A stretch of DNA of 64,000 nt from Adiantum capillus-veneris (lineage: Eukaryota > Streptophyta > Polypodiopsida > Polypodiales > Pteridaceae), in assembly GCA_014529385.2 (NCBI GenBank), contig CM043963.1:70524912-70588911 (forward strand), given 5' to 3'. The notes below the pieces were generated by a model. It was not told the origin of the DNA. It saw nothing but the letters and a program-made list of their open reading frames with translations, and searched no databases. Positions 60,227 through 64,000 of the stretch are shown piece by piece. The position numbers and the translations under genes were made by a program. Each line of letters begins with the position of its first letter. The stretch's first letter is position 1.

Positions 60227-60925
60227 TTACTCTTGGGAAGCATTGTAAGCATTGACAAGGTTTAGGTTATCCTTTAATTGTATGCCTTGCATCCATCTAG
60301 CATCTTCAAAAGGATAATTCTTAAACTTAATAAGATATCGTCGGATAGTCTTACCGCCTCTTAATACCTTGTCTTCATGTCGGAGAATGGACTCGAGCTG
60401 CAGCACCTCCTCTTGGTCCTCGATCTCCGGTGGGTCTTCAATAGTTGGTTTTTGAGGTGGCTCTCCTTTGTAAGGCTTTAATAGGCTCACATGGAAAGCA
60501 TTGTGTATGAGCCAATGATTGGTCAACTTGAGTTGATAGGCCATCTCATTGATTGGCCTAAGAATCTGGAAGGGACCATAGTACCTTTTTTCTAGTTTAG
60601 CATAGTACTTTTGGTGGCCCGTAGGATTCTTGCCCGTCATGTGCCTTAATCGAGCCTTGGGAAACTTTAACAAGACCCAATCATTTTCTTTAAAGGCTTG
60701 GGCTCTTCTGTGCTTGTCAGCAGCAGCCTTTTGCCTTTGCTGTGAGATAGAGATAGCATCCTTAATCTTTTGAAAAGATTCTTGTAGGTCTCGGCTATAC
60801 TCATCTATAGCGAAGATCTTCCCATGTACCTTAAGTAGCAAGGGACTTTTTGATCTTCCCTCAATTACCTCGAAAGTTGCTTTTCCCGTGGAAGTATGTA
60901 CAGTGTTATTGTAAGCATACTCCAC
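60227..60925 (-). pseudogene. G2 integrase C-terminus with GPF/Y module and chromodomain
   Basis: An open 232-codon piece after the TAG at 61091. It begins EYAYNNTVHTSTGKATFEV, the conserved integrase core end. A basic linker with QRQKAAADKHRRAQAF leads to the GPF/Y module and then a C-terminal chromodomain of about 50 residues with aromatic positions Tyr, Phe and Trp in RRYLIKFKNYP and DARW. The chromodomain identifies the chromovirus lineage. Confidence 0.9.
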
Positions 60926-63367
60926 TAAGGGTAAGTACTTCTCCCATTGGGATCTTTGATCTACTTCCGTTACATAGGCTTTTAGTAGATAGAGAATGGT
61001 TAGGTTAGCTATTTCACTTTGGCCATCCGTTTGTGGATGATAGGCCGAAGAGAAGTTTAGCCTTGTCCCTAAATTCTCAAAGAGACCCTTCTAGAAATTA
61101 CTGGTCATTCTAGGATCTCTATCCGACACTATGGACATTGGCAAGCCATGGTACTTGAAAATTTGTGAAATGAAGAGGGTTGCCATTTGATGGGCTTTGA
61201 TAGTCTTTTTGACAGGTATAAAATGAGCTTGTTTACTGAACCTGTCGACTATCGTCCATATTCCCGTATTCCCATGGATAGACTTAGGCAATCCAAAGAT
61301 AAAATCCATGGATATGCTCTCCCATGGTGAATTAGGGATTGGCAAGGGTTGAAGTAATCCAAGTTGCTTCCCTCTATCAAATTTTGTCTTTTGGCATACC
61401 ACACATTTAGAAACATACTCTTGTATGTTCACTTTCATGGTAGGCCAATAGAAATATGTTTCAATTTCCTTTAAGGTAGACTGAATCCCTCTATGCCCCG
61501 CATAAGGTGGAGCATGAGATTCATACATTACTTTCTCACGTAGTGAGTTAGTAACACATAGTCTATTGCCATAGAGAAGATAACCATCTTGTAAGGTAAA
61601 TGGTTCTTCTTTCTTCCCTAATGCAAGGGCTGAAATCACATCTCTAAAATCGGGATCAATAGCGTACTCATCTATCATTGAAGATAGATCATTGTGAGTT
61701 GCTATGGAAACCGCATTTACTCTCGGTCGTCTTGAGAGTGCATCAGCTACTTGATTATGCTTGCCAGCAATGTGAGCAATATGAAAATGAAATTGCGAAA
61801 GGAAATTTGCCCACCTCATTTGTTTGTTGGAGAGCTTGGTCTGCATCATGAAGTACTTAAGACTTTGGTGATCCGTTCGCAGAATGAAAGGAGTCCCCAA
61901 TAAATAGTGCTTCCATGAGTCTAAAGCATGTAGAACTGCAAGGAGTTCCTTTTCATATATGCCTAGAGCTTGCTCAACAAGGTCGAGCCTTCGACTCTCA
62001 TAGCCTACGGCGTGCCCTTCTTGGAGTAAAACAGCTCCAAGGCAATCACCACAAGCATCACATTGGACCTCAAATGGTTTTGAGAGATCCGGTAGTGTAA
62101 ACACAAGTTGAGAGATAAGCTTTTCTTTAAGCTTTTCGAAAGCATTGTTCTCTTTAGCAGACCATGTATACCTAACGTTTTTCTTTGTTAGGTCATGTAA
62201 TGGTCCTGCAATTTGTGAGAACTTTTCTATGAAGCGTCTATAGTATGCACACATACCTATAAAGCTTCTTAGTTCATGAAAATTCCTTGGTTTAGGCCAT
62301 CCTTTTATTACCTCTAACTTTGATGGATCCATTTGGATGCCATCTTGAGAGATAATGTGACCTAAATACTGAATAAATTCACATTTCTTTCGATTAACAT
62401 AAAGTTTATTCTCTCTCAAAACTTGAAATATTACCTGGAGGTGTTGCTTGTGTTCATCTAATGAATTAGAGTAGATGATAATATCATCAAAGAACACTCC
62501 AGTGAAGGTTCAATGAGGCCTGAACAGCTTCTCCATCAAGCGGTTGAATGTAGCTGGTGCATTGGTCAAGCCAAAAGGCATGACAATGTATTCGTAAAGA
62601 CCAAATGTGGTGCGAAATGCGGTCTTTACAATGTCTTGATCAACTATCCTTATTTGATGATAGCCACTTTTTAGGTCAATCCTACTGAAGTAGGTCGATC
62701 CTTGTAGCTTATCAAATAGGTCTTCTACCCGTGGAATGGGAAACCTATTCTTGATAGTGATCCTATTTAGTGCTCTATAGTCGACACACATACGATATGT
62801 GCCGTCTTTCTTTTGCACTAATAGCACCGGTGAGCAAAATGGAGATGAGCTAGGCCTAACCATGCCCTTCTCAACTAACTCATGCACTTGCCGCATAATC
62901 TCCTCTTGCTGAGCTTGAGAAACTCTATAAGGAGGTTTGTTAGGTGGTGAACTTCCTGGAAGAAGTTCAATTGCATGGTCATCATTACCTCGTTTAGGAG
63001 GTAGCTCACAAGGGATGTCATCAATAAAAACATCTTGAAACCCCTTGAGAAAATTGGATAACTCTAATTCCTTTTGGTTGCTTTTATTTTCTTTTGCTAA
63101 AGCATTAGGTTCATTTTGAGAGTCTTAAACAAAAATCATGTACACGGAAATAGAGCTCTTTATTGACTTGTTGAAAGCTGGTGTATGTACAATGGGGATA
63201 GTGTTACCCATTTCCTTAGCATCTATATACATGTCTTTTTCCCTGAACTTAAAGGAGATTATCCTTTTAGGAAATTTAACATCGGCAGCCAAGCGGTCAA
63301 ACCATGGTGCCCCTAGGATTACATCCTCATGCTTGAGAGGAGAGATAAAGAAGTCCTCTTTGTCCAC
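60227..63367 (-). pseudogene. G2 pol: protease end, RT, RNase H, integrase, chromodomain; three stops in one frame
   Basis: All parts share one minus-strand frame. Protease end: [77 protein letters not shown] and the catalytic FFDDIIIYSN. RNase H: FEVQCDACGDCLGAVLLQEG, YEKELLAVLHALDSWKHYLL, AGKHNQVADALSRRP. Integrase: HAPPYAGHRGI with CVVCQK (HHCC zinc site), the first Asp in SISMDFIFGLP, the second in SIVSDRDPRMTSNF and the Glu in HPQTDGQSEI. C-terminus: YYGPFQILRPINEMAYQL (GPF/Y module) and IHNAFHVSLLKPYKG. It ends with a chromodomain, LESILRHEDKVLRGGKTIRR then YLIKFKNYPFEDARW. Stops: TAA 63125, TGA 62510, TAG 61091 (where Trp is expected). Chromodomains steer integration toward marked chromatin. 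Confidence 0.93.
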
Positions 63368-64000
63368 TGTTTAGGCGGTTACGCCGCTAGCGGAAGCTAA
63401 ATAGCGAGAACTCAACCAACAACAGAATTTGTCAGACGAGGACGGAGCTTGACCCGCAGGCGCATGGAAACAACTAGGTGGGTGTCAAATCACCTACTCG
63501 ACCTTCTAATGACAATCACTACTAAGGAAATCAAATCTAAGTTCTAAAACACGCAAGTGACTGAAATCCGTACTACGAACGAATGCTATACGAAACAGGA
63601 TCTAGAATCATTGAATCGATCTCAAACTCAAGGGGAAGTCTATACACTAGGTAAGAACAACACCCTAAAGACTTGAACTGCAAAATCAACCTATAACCAC
63701 TCCGTGCGGCAAACGCGTATGAAGACAGGCCGAAAAATACAGGTGACCGAAACTTGACCCCAATGGTACTAATGTGTAGCTCTACTTGTTGTGGTTCTAT
63801 AGATATGCTGCACGCTCTATTCCGACACACGAGTTGGAAGAAAACTCACACCAAAGCTCGTAGGAACTTACCACACATAGAAGCCGATAGCGCGCATTCT
63901 TGGTATCTGTGCGTAGCTCTCACCGTTGCTAACACAATGGTGGTGTCGCTTCTCCAATGGCGGCCCCGTAGCCCGCGTAGCAAGAAGATAAGACTCTCTC
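63368..64000 (-). repeat. LTR of the element A/B family, minus strand, cut by window edge
   Basis: In plus orientation it starts TGTTTAGGCGG right after the G2 protease codons. Read on the minus strand it aligns with the last 600 bases of the element A LTR (GTAGAGCTACACATTAG, CGCCTGCGGGTC, GAGTTCTCGCT), with many differences. Because G2 coding, not a primer site, lies downstream of its CA end, it is either the 3' LTR of an element to the right or a solo LTR. Confidence 0.82.

Larger units (their letters stand above)
58459..63367 (-). mobile_element. G2: chromovirus-type Ty3/gypsy element, 3' part
   Basis: LTR (58459-59871), polypurine side, then pol on the minus strand up to 63367, where it is cut by an LTR of the A/B family. 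Gag and the N-terminal half of protease lie beyond the window or were displaced by that insertion. It is the least degraded gypsy pol in the window and serves as reference for reading G1. Confidence 0.92.

Overview
This window looks like a large, repeat-rich land-plant nuclear genome. I cannot name the species, and no lineage-specific marker is visible. The evidence is a TNT1/Tork-like copia element, an L1-type LINE with a CCHC ORF1, Ty3/gypsy chromoviruses with an integrase chromodomain, Athila/Tat-like gypsy elements primed by a tRNA-Asp-like site, and an ARF GTPase gene with spliceosomal introns. Almost all of the 64 kb is nested, decaying retrotransposon. Only one ordinary cellular gene is recognisable. 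I saw no rRNA, tRNA or CRISPR. Boundaries were read by eye and may be off by a base or a few bases.

Layout. 1-2391 (-): 5' part of copia-1 (LTR, primer site, open gag-pol frame) inserted in a LINE. 2392 to about 7640 (-): that L1-like LINE, ORF1 and ORF2, full of stops and frameshifts. 8503 to about 15030 (+): element A, an Athila/Tat-like gypsy 5' half (LTR, primer site, 1.8 kb leader, gag). 16101-17251 (-): five-exon ARF gene. 17252-24300: gypsy remnants, microsatellites and unassigned sequence. 24309-32117 (+): LINE fragments, a foldback element and an LTR, all caught in a 3.65-kb direct tandem duplication. 30552 to about 39050 (+): element B, a relative of A, with leader, gag, RT, RNase H, integrase and a protease-like domain unexpectedly downstream of integrase. 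39793-41476: unrecognised charged, coiled-coil coding remnants. 42109 to about 53620 (-): chromovirus G1, whose LTR is split by a 2.0-kb LTR insertion and whose pol is split by a complete 5.5-kb copia-2 element with target duplication TATAC. 56191-57918 (+): an unrecognised, intron-containing, transposase-like gene remnant. 58459-63367 (-): chromovirus G2, with a nearly continuous pol, cut at its protease by an LTR of the A/B family (63368-64000, -).

Most notable signal. The leaders of both A and B, between the tRNA-primer site and gag, carry arrays of near-perfect DNA palindromes. A has four copies of a 24-bp palindrome built from the half-site AGACATCCTACG. B has three copies of a 22-30 bp palindrome built from GTAAATAATCG. 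The two motifs differ in sequence, but both centre on CGCG. In A the palindromes are far better conserved than the sequence between them. B's units are about 285 bp apart. This looks like an element-encoded cis system (RNA dimerisation or packaging hairpins, or dimeric protein sites) whose specificity diverged between sister elements. That interpretation is inference; the repeats themselves are directly visible.
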